DNA from: RGIG3009 sp045596745
GTDB lineage: Bacteria; Bacillota; Clostridia; Oscillospirales; Acutalibacteraceae
DNA length: 19,483 nt
Direction of reading: 5' to 3'
Assembly (NCBI GenBank): GCA_045596745.1
Contig: JAZODA010000031.1
Coordinates: 1 to 19,483 of the forward strand
Shown here piece by piece: positions 6,654 to 13,701 of the stretch (the stretch's first letter is position 1; each line of letters starts with the position of its first letter). Both the position numbers and the translations under genes were made by a program. The notes under the pieces are model-generated. The model saw only the letters and a program-made list of their open reading frames with translations, made no database searches and was not told the DNA's origin.

Positions 6654-8942
6654 ATGGAACAGATTACAGCCTTGGATTTCAAAATCAAAGAAATGGCCGG
6701 CCGTATTCGCGCACTGCGTGAGTCGGAAGGACTTTCTGTGGAAGAGATGGCGACGAAGACCGGTGTCACCGTCGAGGCGTATGTGGAATGCGAGTCGGGC
6801 GAAAGCGACCTGAACTTTGCGTTCATCTATCGCTGTGCGATGGCGCTCAACGTCAACGTCACCGATATTATCGAGGGTTACAGCCCCACGCTGAAATCCT
6901 ATACCGTTACTCGCTTCGGTGCCGGTCAGAAGGTGTCGCAGGCGCACGGTATGACGTACTATAACCTTGCCTATGCCTTCCGTGATCGTATTGCCGAGCC
7001 GTTGTATGTGCGCAGTGTGTACGATGAGGATGCACAGCAGAAGGACATCGAACTGACGACCCACGCCGGTCAGGAATGTGACCTGATTATCAGCGGTAAG
7101 CTGAAGGTGCAGGTGGGTGAGCATATTGAGGTGCTGGGCCCCGGTGACAGCATTTATTTCGACTCGGACACGCCGCACGGTATGATTGCTGTGGGCGGCG
7201 AGGATTGCGTGTTCTACGCCATCGTGCTGAACCCGACCGGTGAGCCGATTCCCGAGCTCAGCGCCGAAAAGGCGGTGGCAGAGCGCACCAACGCGCGCAA
7301 GGACACCAAAGACCGCCTGTACAAGAAGTTTATCGATGTGGAGGAAAACGAAAAGGGCACACCGACCTCCATCAAATTCAAGAATACCGAGAACTTCAAC
7401 TTCGCTTTCGATTTGGTGGATGCGCTTGCCGAGCGCGAGCCGGAAAAGCTCGCTATGCTGCACATCAGCCGCGATCACATCGAGCGTCGGTTTACGTTCA
7501 AGGATATCAAAAAGATGTCCAACCAGTGTGCCAACTACTTTAAGTCGCTCGGCATCAAGAAGGGCGACCGCGTGATGCTGATTCTCAAGCGTCATTACCA
7601 GTTCTGGTTTGCTATGATCGGTCTCAACAAGCTGGGTGCTGTGGCAATTCCCGCTCCCAACCAGCTGCTTGAGCACGATTTGGAGTACCGCTTCCAGGCC
7701 GCCGGCGTCAGCGCCGTGTTGTGTACCGCCGACGGCGATACCGCGGCTCAGGTGGATTTGGCTGCGGAGAAATGCCCCGTTCTGAAGCACCGCCTCATCG
7801 TCAACGGCACCCGCGAAGGCTGGCGCAGCTTTGACGAAGAGTTCACGCTGTACAGCACGCATTACAACCGCGCGGACGATGCGCCCGGCGGTGACGATTT
7901 GATGCTGATGTTCTTCACCTCCGGCACGACCGGCTATCCCAAGATTGCGGCGCACAACTACAAGTACGCGCTGGGTCATTTCCATACCGCCCGTTACTGG
8001 CACGATGTGGATCCCGATGGTCTGCATTTCACCATTTCGGATACCGGTTGGGCAAAGGCGATGTGGGGTAAGCTGTACGGTCAGTGGCTGTGTGAAGCGG
8101 CGACCTTCGTGTACGACTTCGATCGCTTTGATGCGGCGGATATTCTGCCGATGTTTGCGAAGTACAAGATTACCACCTTCTGCGCACCGCCGACGATGCT
8201 GCGTATGATGATTAAGCAGGATATTTCCAAGTACGATTTCTCGTCGGTGAAGCATATGACCACCGCAGGCGAAGCGCTCAACCCCGAAGTGTACCGCCAA
8301 TTCGAGAAGGCAACCGGCCTGCAGATTATCGAGGGCTTCGGTCAGACTGAAAGCACTATGATTATCGGCAATATGGTGGGTGCATCGCATAAGATTGGCT
8401 CGATGGGTAAACCCGCTCCGATTTACGACGTCTCCATCGTGGATGCCGACGGCAATCCGGTGCCGGTGGGTGAGACGGGCGAAATCGTGGTTAACGTGCA
8501 GGACGGCGCACCGTGCGGCCTGTTCACCGGCTACTACAACGCCCCCGAAAAGACCGCCGAAGTGTGGCACGACGGCTTCTATCATACCGGCGATACCGCT
8601 TGGCAGGATGAAGACGGCTTCTACTGGTACGTTGGTCGTGTGGACGATGTTATCAAGTCTTCCGGCTACCGCATCGGACCGTTCGAAATCGAAAGCGTGA
8701 TTATGGAGTTGCCCTACGTGCTGGAATGCGGCGTTTCCGCTGCTCCCGACGAGGTGCGCGGCCAGGTCGTCAAGGCGAGCATCGTGCTGGTGGGCGGCAC
8801 CGAGCCGACCGAAGAACTCAAAAAAGAGATTCAGGATTACGTCAAGAAGCGTACCGCTCCTTACAAATATCCCCGTATCGTGGTCTTCCGCGACAGTCTG
8901 CCCAAGACGGTGAGCGGCAAGATTCAGCGTAACAAGCTGTAA
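6654..8942 (+). CDS. XRE-HTH + cupin + acyl-CoA ligase fusion protein (paralogue 2, Val operon)
   Basis: The 762-residue protein is a full-length paralogue of the upstream fusion with the same order: XRE HTH (about 13-75), cupin (about 118-193; GQECDLIISGKL, GDSIYFDSDTPHG), then ANL acyl-CoA ligase (about 245-762). Motifs: TSGTTGYPK (422-430), GFGQTE (561-566), YHTGD (643-647), GRVDDVIKSSGYRIGP (661-676) and PKTVSGKI with Lys756. The ligase halves are nearly superimposable, while the HTH and the linker around 195-225 differ most. It is probably a short/branched-chain acyl-CoA synthetase; the Val T-box and the downstream oxidoreductase point to isobutyrate as substrate (inference). The HTH could make it autoregulatory or merely mark fusion with a former local regulator. 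ATG 6654 follows AGGAAAGAGG (6638-6647). The gene heads an operon running without a visible terminator to 13302. Confidence 0.9.
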   Translation: MEQITALDFKIKEMAGRIRALRESEGLSVEEMATKTGVTVEAYVECESGESDLNFAFIYRCAMALNVNVTDIIEGYSPTLKSYTVTRFGAGQKVSQAHGMTYYNLAYAFRDRIAEPLYVRSVYDEDAQQKDIELTTHAGQECDLIISGKLKVQVGEHIEVLGPGDSIYFDSDTPHGMIAVGGEDCVFYAIVLNPTGEPIPELSAEKAVAERTNARKDTKDRLYKKFIDVEENEKGTPTSIKFKNTENFNFAFDLVDALAEREPEKLAMLHISRDHIERRFTFKDIKKMSNQCANYFKSLGIKKGDRVMLILKRHYQFWFAMIGLNKLGAVAIPAPNQLLEHDLEYRFQAAGVSAVLCTADGDTAAQVDLAAEKCPVLKHRLIVNGTREGWRSFDEEFTLYSTHYNRADDAPGGDDLMLMFFTSGTTGYPKIAAHNYKYALGHFHTARYWHDVDPDGLHFTISDTGWAKAMWGKLYGQWLCEAATFVYDFDRFDAADILPMFAKYKITTFCAPPTMLRMMIKQDISKYDFSSVKHMTTAGEALNPEVYRQFEKATGLQIIEGFGQTESTMIIGNMVGASHKIGSMGKPAPIYDVSIVDADGNPVPVGETGEIVVNVQDGAPCGLFTGYYNAPEKTAEVWHDGFYHTGDTAWQDEDGFYWYVGRVDDVIKSSGYRIGPFEIESVIMELPYVLECGVSAAPDEVRGQVVKASIVLVGGTEPTEELKKEIQDYVKKRTAPYKYPRIVVFRDSLPKTVSGKIQRNKL

Positions 8943-8952
8943 GGTGAGCGTT

Positions 8953-9627
8953 ATGGAAAATCAAAAGCGCCTTACCATCTTGTGCGGCCACTACGGGAGT
9001 GGCAAGACCAACGTGGCGGTAAACATCGCCTACGCACTGCGTGAGCACTGCGAGCGTGTTACCATTGCCGACTTGGACATTGTCAATCCGTATTTCCGCA
9101 CCAAGGACAGCAGCGAGGATTTTGCTGCACGCGGTATCGGGCTGATTTGTTCGGAATATGCCAACAGCAATGTGGATATTCCGGCACTGCCGCCCGAAAT
9201 GTACGCCATTACCGATGATACGACACTGACCGTCGTGTTGGATATCGGCGGCGACGATCGCGGTGCCTTGGCGCTGGGACGGCTTGCACCGCAAATCAAA
9301 GCGGAAGACAACTATGCGATGTGGATGGTTATCAACCGCTACCGCCCGCTGACCCCCGATGCGCCCTCGACGTACGAGGTGATGCGGGAGATTGAGCAGG
9401 CCTGCGGCATCCGCTTTACCGGATTGGTCAACAACTCTAATTTGGGTGTGGAGACCACGGCGCAGCATGTGTTGGATTCGGTGGCATATGCCCGCGAGGT
9501 GGAAGAACTCACCGGTGTACCGCTGGTGCTTACCACCGTGAGAGAGGATTTGCGCGGCGAACTGGAAGGGAAGATTCCGAACCTGTTTCCGCTGGAATTA
9601 CAAGCAAAAATCGGCTTTTCATGCTGA
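8953..9627 (+). CDS. ParA/MinD/CobB-like P-loop ATPase in the oxidoreductase operon
   Basis: The protein (224 residues from ATG 8953) has a Walker A motif GHYGSGKT (residues 12-19) and a following IADLDIVNPYFRTKD segment typical of the SIMIBI-class CobQ/CobB/MinD/ParA nucleotide-binding family, then VVLDIGGDDRGA as a likely Walker B region. There is no CxxC pair of the Mrp/ApbC iron-sulfur carriers. The function is unknown; the position between an acyl-CoA ligase and the oxidoreductase subunits suggests assembly, regulation or metabolite-dependent control of that enzyme. An in-frame GTG at 8944 is possible, but AAGGTGAG (8941-8948) sits at good spacing for ATG 8953 and overlaps the GTG, so the ATG is preferred. 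It starts 10 bases after the ligase stop codon. Confidence 0.85.
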   Translation: MENQKRLTILCGHYGSGKTNVAVNIAYALREHCERVTIADLDIVNPYFRTKDSSEDFAARGIGLICSEYANSNVDIPALPPEMYAITDDTTLTVVLDIGGDDRGALALGRLAPQIKAEDNYAMWMVINRYRPLTPDAPSTYEVMREIEQACGIRFTGLVNNSNLGVETTAQHVLDSVAYAREVEELTGVPLVLTTVREDLRGELEGKIPNLFPLELQAKIGFSC

Positions 9628-9651
9628 GAATCAATAAAGGGAGTAATGAAT

Positions 9652-9858
9652 ATGGCAAAGCTGACATTCAAGACCGACAACTGCAAAGGCTGTGGGCTGT
9701 GCGTTGATGCCTGCCCCAAGAAGCTGCTGCAGCTGGCAAAAGACAAGATTAACAAGAAGGGTCACCATCCCGTGGAGATCACCGACCAGGAAGCCTGCGT
9801 CGGCTGTGCATTCTGCGCGATGATGTGCCCGGATTGCATCATCAAGGTGGAAAGGTAA
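9652..9858 (+). CDS. 2-oxoacid:ferredoxin oxidoreductase delta subunit (2x[4Fe-4S] ferredoxin)
   Basis: This 68-residue protein has two ferredoxin motifs: Cys11-x2-Cys14-x2-Cys17-x3-Cys21-Pro and Cys49-x2-Cys52-x2-Cys55-x3-Cys59-Pro, enough for two [4Fe-4S] clusters. It matches the delta subunit of VOR/KOR-type 2-oxoacid oxidoreductases, which moves electrons between ferredoxin and the catalytic subunits. ATG 9646 is in frame, but GGGAG at 9639-9643 is better spaced for ATG 9652, giving the usual MAKLTF start. The alpha-subunit gene begins 10 bases after its stop. VOR versus KOR cannot be settled from this subunit alone; the neighbouring aminotransferase favours VOR. Confidence 0.92.
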   Translation: MAKLTFKTDNCKGCGLCVDACPKKLLQLAKDKINKKGHHPVEITDQEACVGCAFCAMMCPDCIIKVER

Positions 9859-9868
9859 GGTGAGCGAT

Positions 9869-10933
9869 ATGGCAGATAAAGTGTTGATGAAAGGTAACGA
9901 AGCCATCGCCGAAGCGGCGATTCTGGCCGGTTGCCGTCATTATTTCGGTTATCCCATCACGCCGCAGACGGAAATTGCCGCTTATATGGCGAAGAAAATG
10001 CCGAAAATCGGCGGTTGCTTCCTGCAGGCGGAAAGCGAAATCGCGGCAATCAATATGGTGTATGGCGTTTCCGCAACCGGTAAGCGCGTGATGACCTCGT
10101 CCTCCAGCCCCGGAATTGCGCTCAAGAGCGAGGGCCTTTCCTATCTGGCAGGTGCCGATTTGCCGGCGTTCATCGTTAACGTGCAGCGCGGTGGCCCGGG
10201 TCTTGGCGGTATTCAGCCCAGCCAGTCCGACTATTTCCAGGCAACTCGTGCCGGCGGTCACGGTGACTTCCGTATGATCGTTCTGGCGCCCGCTTCGGTG
10301 CAGGAAATGGCAGACCTCACGGTCAAAGGCTTCGATTTGGCGGACAAGTATCGCATGACGGCGATGGTGCTGGCAGACGGTACGATGGGTCAGATGATGG
10401 AGCCTGTCAGCCTCGAGTTTGACAGAGAGCCGGCTGTGGAGAAGCCGTGGGCGACCACCGGCACCAAGCTGGAGCGTGAACATAACATCGTTAACTCCCT
10501 GTTCCTGGCTCCCGAAGAGCTGGAGAAGTTCAACTTTGACCGCTACGAGCGTTACAAGTACATCGAAGAGAACGAAACGATGTACGAGGAATACCTCGTC
10601 GACGATGCCGACATCGTTATTGCGGCGTTCGGTATTGCTGCCCGTGTGGCGCGCAGCGCGGTCAACGAAGCCCGCAAGCAGGGTATCAAGGCCGGTATGA
10701 TTCGTCCCATCACCCTGTGGCCGTTCCCGAAGGCTCCCTTTGCCAAGGCTGCTGAGCACGCAAAGGCGTTCATCTCGGTTGAACTGTCGATGGGTCAGAT
10801 GATTGAGGATGTGCGCCTGGCTACCGAATGCAAGGTGCCGGTCACGCTGTGCAACCGCGCCGGCGGTATGATTCCCTCGCCCGAACAGGTTCTGGAAGCT
10901 ATTAAGTCCGCTGCGAACGGAGGTGCCAAATAA
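9869..10933 (+). CDS. vorB: 2-oxoacid:ferredoxin oxidoreductase alpha subunit (2-oxoisovalerate type, VorB)
   Basis: The 354-residue protein begins with KGNEAIAEAAILAGCRHYFGYPITPQTEI, the pyrimidine-binding N-terminus of pyruvate-family ferredoxin oxidoreductases (YPITP at 28-32), followed by SSSSPGIALKSEGLSYLAGADLP and QRGGPGLGG, and a C-terminal transketolase-like domain (AFGIAARVARSAV...IRPITLWPFP). Length and motifs match bacterial VorB, annotated as the 3-methyl-2-oxobutanoate dehydrogenase subunit. With the beta subunit it binds thiamine pyrophosphate and interconverts a 2-oxoacid plus CoA with an acyl-CoA, CO2 and reduced ferredoxin. An in-frame GTG at 9860 overlaps AAGGTGAG, so ATG 9869 is preferred. 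The stop codon overlaps the next ATG (TAATG). Naming of subunits varies between organisms; 2-oxoglutarate as substrate cannot be excluded. Confidence 0.9.
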   Translation: MADKVLMKGNEAIAEAAILAGCRHYFGYPITPQTEIAAYMAKKMPKIGGCFLQAESEIAAINMVYGVSATGKRVMTSSSSPGIALKSEGLSYLAGADLPAFIVNVQRGGPGLGGIQPSQSDYFQATRAGGHGDFRMIVLAPASVQEMADLTVKGFDLADKYRMTAMVLADGTMGQMMEPVSLEFDREPAVEKPWATTGTKLEREHNIVNSLFLAPEELEKFNFDRYERYKYIEENETMYEEYLVDDADIVIAAFGIAARVARSAVNEARKQGIKAGMIRPITLWPFPKAPFAKAAEHAKAFISVELSMGQMIEDVRLATECKVPVTLCNRAGGMIPSPEQVLEAIKSAANGGAK

Positions 10934-11688
10934 TGGTCGTCTTTGATAAACCCCATGCTCTTAACGATATCCCGATGCACTATTGCCCCGGCTGCACCCA
11001 CGGTATCATCCACCGTCTGGTGGCCGAGGTGCTGGACGAGCTCGGCATCGAAGGCCGCGCTATCGGTATTGCGCCGGTTGGCTGCTCCGTTATGGCATAC
11101 AACTATTTCAACTGCGATATGATTGAAGCCGCGCACGGCCGTGCTCCGGCTATTGCGACCGGTGTTAAGCGTGCCGATCCCGAGAATCATGTGGTCTTCA
11201 CCTATCAGGGTGACGGCGACTTGGCTTCCATCGGTATGGCGGAAACGGTTCACGCCGCTGCCCGTAATGAGAACATCACCGTTATCTTCGTTAACAACGC
11301 GATTTACGGTATGACCGGCGGTCAGATGGCTCCGACGTCGTTGCCGGGCCAGGTCACCCAGACCTCGCCCTACGGTCGTGACGTCAACCACTGCGGTTTC
11401 CCGATTCGTGTGTGCGAAATGCTCTCGCAGCTCGAAGGTCCCGAGTACCTGGAGCGCGTGACGGTCAACAGCGTCAAGAACATCCGCGCGGCGAAGAAGG
11501 CCATCAAAAAGGCTTTTCAGAACCAGCTGGACGGCAAGGGCTTCTCGCTCATCGAAGTGGTGTCCACCTGCCCGACCAACTGGGGTATGACGCCGCAGGC
11601 GGCGCTGAAATGGGTGGATGACAATATGCTGCCGTACTACCCGCTCGGCGTGTACAAGGACCGCTCCGCGGCAAAGGAGGAAGCATAA
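10933..11688 (+). CDS. 2-oxoacid:ferredoxin oxidoreductase beta subunit (TPP-binding)
   Basis: The 251-residue protein contains HYCPGCTHG near the N-terminus (Cys18, Cys21), APVGCSV, and the thiamine-pyrophosphate/Mg motif GDGDLASIG (93-101) completed by NN (121-122) and IYGMTGGQMAPTS. This is the beta subunit of the VOR/KOR class. CPGCTHG and the GDGD...NN pair are intact, so the enzyme is probably active. The start overlaps the alpha stop as TAATG and the stop overlaps the gamma start in the same way, implying translational coupling and matched subunit amounts. In this operon it should serve the shared oxidoreductase step for branched 2-oxoacids. Confidence 0.92.
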   Translation: MVVFDKPHALNDIPMHYCPGCTHGIIHRLVAEVLDELGIEGRAIGIAPVGCSVMAYNYFNCDMIEAAHGRAPAIATGVKRADPENHVVFTYQGDGDLASIGMAETVHAAARNENITVIFVNNAIYGMTGGQMAPTSLPGQVTQTSPYGRDVNHCGFPIRVCEMLSQLEGPEYLERVTVNSVKNIRAAKKAIKKAFQNQLDGKGFSLIEVVSTCPTNWGMTPQAALKWVDDNMLPYYPLGVYKDRSAAKEEA

Positions 11689-12224
11689 TGAGCACCACAC
11701 AGTTTTTGTTTTCCGGCTTCGGCGGTCAGGGTATCCTGTTTGCCGGTAAGTTCCTGGCATATAAAGGTCTGATGGACGGCAAACAGGTCAGCTGGCTGCC
11801 CTCCTACGGCCCGGAAATGCGTGGCGGCACGGCCAGCTGCGGTGTTATCCTCAGTGATGAGCCTGTCGGTTCGCCCATCGTTGCCAACCCCGACATTCTG
11901 GTGGCAATGAACCTGCCGTCTTTGGACAAGTACGAGTCCGCTGTTGTGCCGGGTGGCATCATCTTTGCAGATTCTACCCTGATTGAGCGCAAGGTCGAGC
12001 GTGACGACGTGACGGTGTACTACGTTCCCGCAACGCAGCTTGCCAACGAAAACGGCACGCCCACCCTTGCCAATATGGTGCTGATGGGCAAGATTCTGAA
12101 GGTAATCGGTGAATTCGAAGAAGACAGCCTGCGTGCAGCGCTGGGTAAGGTCATTTCCGCAAAGCGTGCGGATATGCTGGAGACCAACCTGAAGACGATG
12201 CAGCTTGGCGCGGATTACGAATAA
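11688..12224 (+). CDS. 2-oxoacid:ferredoxin oxidoreductase gamma subunit
   Basis: The 178-residue protein starts with FLFSGFGGQGILFAGKFLA (GFGGQG at 10-15) and has SYGPEMRGGTASCGV, the signature of gamma subunits of the pyruvate/2-oxoacid ferredoxin oxidoreductase family, which form the CoA-facing domain of the complex. Length is typical. It overlaps the beta stop codon by TAATG. It completes the four-subunit set delta-alpha-beta-gamma, so all parts of a heterotetrameric enzyme are present. Confidence 0.93.
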   Translation: MSTTQFLFSGFGGQGILFAGKFLAYKGLMDGKQVSWLPSYGPEMRGGTASCGVILSDEPVGSPIVANPDILVAMNLPSLDKYESAVVPGGIIFADSTLIERKVERDDVTVYYVPATQLANENGTPTLANMVLMGKILKVIGEFEEDSLRAALGKVISAKRADMLETNLKTMQLGADYE

Positions 12225-12237
12225 GGAGCGAAGAACC

Positions 12238-13302
12238 ATGGAGATCAAAATCACCAAAACCACCTGTCCCAAAGAGAAGCCGGAGGCTTCCACGCTGGGC
12301 TTTGGTAAGTATTTTTCCGACCACATGTTCGTGATGGATTACTCCCGCGAGCAGGGCTGGCACGATGCCCGCATTGTGCCGTTTGCCAATCTGTCCCTGC
12401 ATCCCGCCGCTACGGTGCTGCACTACGGCTCCGAAATTTTCGAGGGCCTGAAAGCGTATCGCCGTGCCGACGGTAAGGTTCAGATGTTCCGTCCGTTGGA
12501 AAACATCCGCCGTATGAATCGCTCGGCAGAGCGTATGTGCCTGCCCACCATCCCCGAAGAGGATGCGCTGTACATCCTCAAGGAGTTTGTGAAGTTCGAG
12601 CAGGAGTGGACTCCCTCGGCTCCCGGCACGTCGCTGTATCTGCGCCCCTTTATGTTCGGTAACGACGAAACGCTGGGCGTGCACGCAGTGCACAACGCGA
12701 CCTACATCGTGATTGCTTCCCCTGTGGGCAGCTATTACAAAGAGGGCATCAACCCGGTCAAGATTATGATTGAGGATCAGGATGTCCGTGCGGTGCGCGG
12801 CGGTACCGGTGAAGCCAAGTGCGGCGGTAACTACGCCGCCTCCAACCGTGCCGGTGAGCGCGCGGAGCAGAAGGGCTATTCGCAGGTGCTGTGGCTGGAC
12901 GGCGTGGAACGCAAGTACATCGAGGAAGTCGGCGCGATGAACGTTATGTTCAAAATCGGCGGCGAAATCATCACCCCGATGCTCTCCGGTTCCATCCTGC
13001 CGGGTATCACCCGCAAATCCTGCATCGAAGTGCTCAAGAAGGCCGGTTACAAGGTCAGCGAGCGTCTGTTCAGCATCGATGAGCTGGAGCAGGCTATGCA
13101 GGACGGCACGCTGGAAGAGGCGTGGGGCTGCGGCACCGCCGCTGTCGTGTCGCCCATCGGCGAGTTCTGCTACAAGGGCATTCAGCACTCTGTCAATGAC
13201 GGCAAGATTGGTGAAGTCACCCAGATGCTGTACGATACCCTGACGGGTATCCAGTGGGGCAAGACCGAGGACGCCTTCGGTTGGACCTGCCCGATCGAAT
13301 AA
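12238..13302 (+). CDS. ilvE: Branched-chain amino acid aminotransferase
   Basis: The 354-residue protein is a fold-type IV PLP enzyme of the longer, BCAT2-like group: HYGSEIFEGLKAYR (62-75), RPFMFGND, the PLP lysine in GEAKCGGNYAAS (Lys194), EEVGAMNVMF and SGSILPGITRKS. It interconverts 2-oxoisovalerate, 2-oxoisocaproate and 3-methyl-2-oxovalerate with Val, Leu and Ile using glutamate. ATG 12238 is set by AAGGAG (12223-12228); an upstream in-frame ATG at 12205 lies inside the gamma-subunit gene and lacks such a site. It is the last gene of the Val T-box operon and supports a branched-chain specificity for the oxidoreductase just upstream. Confidence 0.95.
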   Translation: MEIKITKTTCPKEKPEASTLGFGKYFSDHMFVMDYSREQGWHDARIVPFANLSLHPAATVLHYGSEIFEGLKAYRRADGKVQMFRPLENIRRMNRSAERMCLPTIPEEDALYILKEFVKFEQEWTPSAPGTSLYLRPFMFGNDETLGVHAVHNATYIVIASPVGSYYKEGINPVKIMIEDQDVRAVRGGTGEAKCGGNYAASNRAGERAEQKGYSQVLWLDGVERKYIEEVGAMNVMFKIGGEIITPMLSGSILPGITRKSCIEVLKKAGYKVSERLFSIDELEQAMQDGTLEEAWGCGTAAVVSPIGEFCYKGIQHSVNDGKIGEVTQMLYDTLTGIQWGKTEDAFGWTCPIE

Positions 13303-13307
13303 GTACA

Positions 13308-13342
13308 AAGCACCCCGGTCAAGTCGGTCGGGGTGCTTTTTT
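13308..13342 (+). terminator. Intrinsic terminator closing the Val operon
   Basis: AAGCACCCCG (13308-13317) pairs perfectly over 10 bp with CGGGGTGCTT (13329-13338), followed by a T run to 13342. It begins 6 bases after the ilvE stop codon. Confidence 0.93.
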
Positions 13343-13354
13343 GCGAAAAAAGAG

Positions 13355-13383
13355 TTGACAAACCCCAAAGCGTGCTATATAAT
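13355..13383 (+). promoter_or_regulatory. Consensus sigma-A promoter of the Leu T-box unit
   Basis: TTGACA (13355-13360) and TATAAT (13378-13383) are perfect boxes with a 17-base spacer, directly after the ilvE terminator. Confidence 0.93.
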
Positions 13384-13389
13384 GATAAC

Positions 13390-13662
13390 AATATTTTCAA
13401 ATGCGCTGATGGAGATTTCCTTGTTCCGCAAGCCGTTTCAGAGAGCCGCCGTTGCTGTGAGGGCGGTACGGTGGGGATTTGGATTCTGGCTCCTGAGCAG
13501 AGTGGCTGAACGGGTTTCTCAGTAGGCGACTACGGCATGCTCCGTTATCATGGCAAAAGACTTGATGGAGTCTTCAGAGATGACCGTTTTATAACGGTAA
13601 TCAGGGTGGTACCGCGGAATTGTTGTTTCGTCCCTGAGGTCACTTGGCCTCAGGGCTTTTTT
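13390..13662 (+). promoter_or_regulatory. T-box riboswitch, predicted leucine (CTG specifier)
   Basis: The leader contains the AGAGAG bulge (13440-13445), a distal hairpin (CCGCC 13446-13450 with GGCGG 13462-13466), the specifier region before CTCCTGAGCAG, and the T-box core TGGTACCGCG (13607-13616). Aligned from the right with the Ile and Val leaders (codon, purine, CTCCTGAGC), the specifier is CTG (13486-13488), leucine. The upper stem next to the specifier is weak, so the register is less certain than in the other two. The terminator pairs 13632-13641 with 13646-13655 (one G-T pair), then a T run (13657-13662); TCAGGG (13601-13606) can pair with CCCTGA (13632-13637) as antiterminator. The leader is more diverged from the other two than they are from each other. 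Confidence 0.87.
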
Positions 13663-13701
13663 ATGTTAATTCGCACACAGTGCAAAAAGGAGTCGATTGT
13701 T

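Noticed and set aside
9652..12224. 2-Oxoglutarate (KOR) rather than 2-oxoisovalerate (VOR) oxidoreductase
   Set aside because: Sequence motifs alone do not separate them, but the Val T-box, linked ilvE and branched-acid-type ligases all favour branched 2-oxoacids. KOR stays possible.
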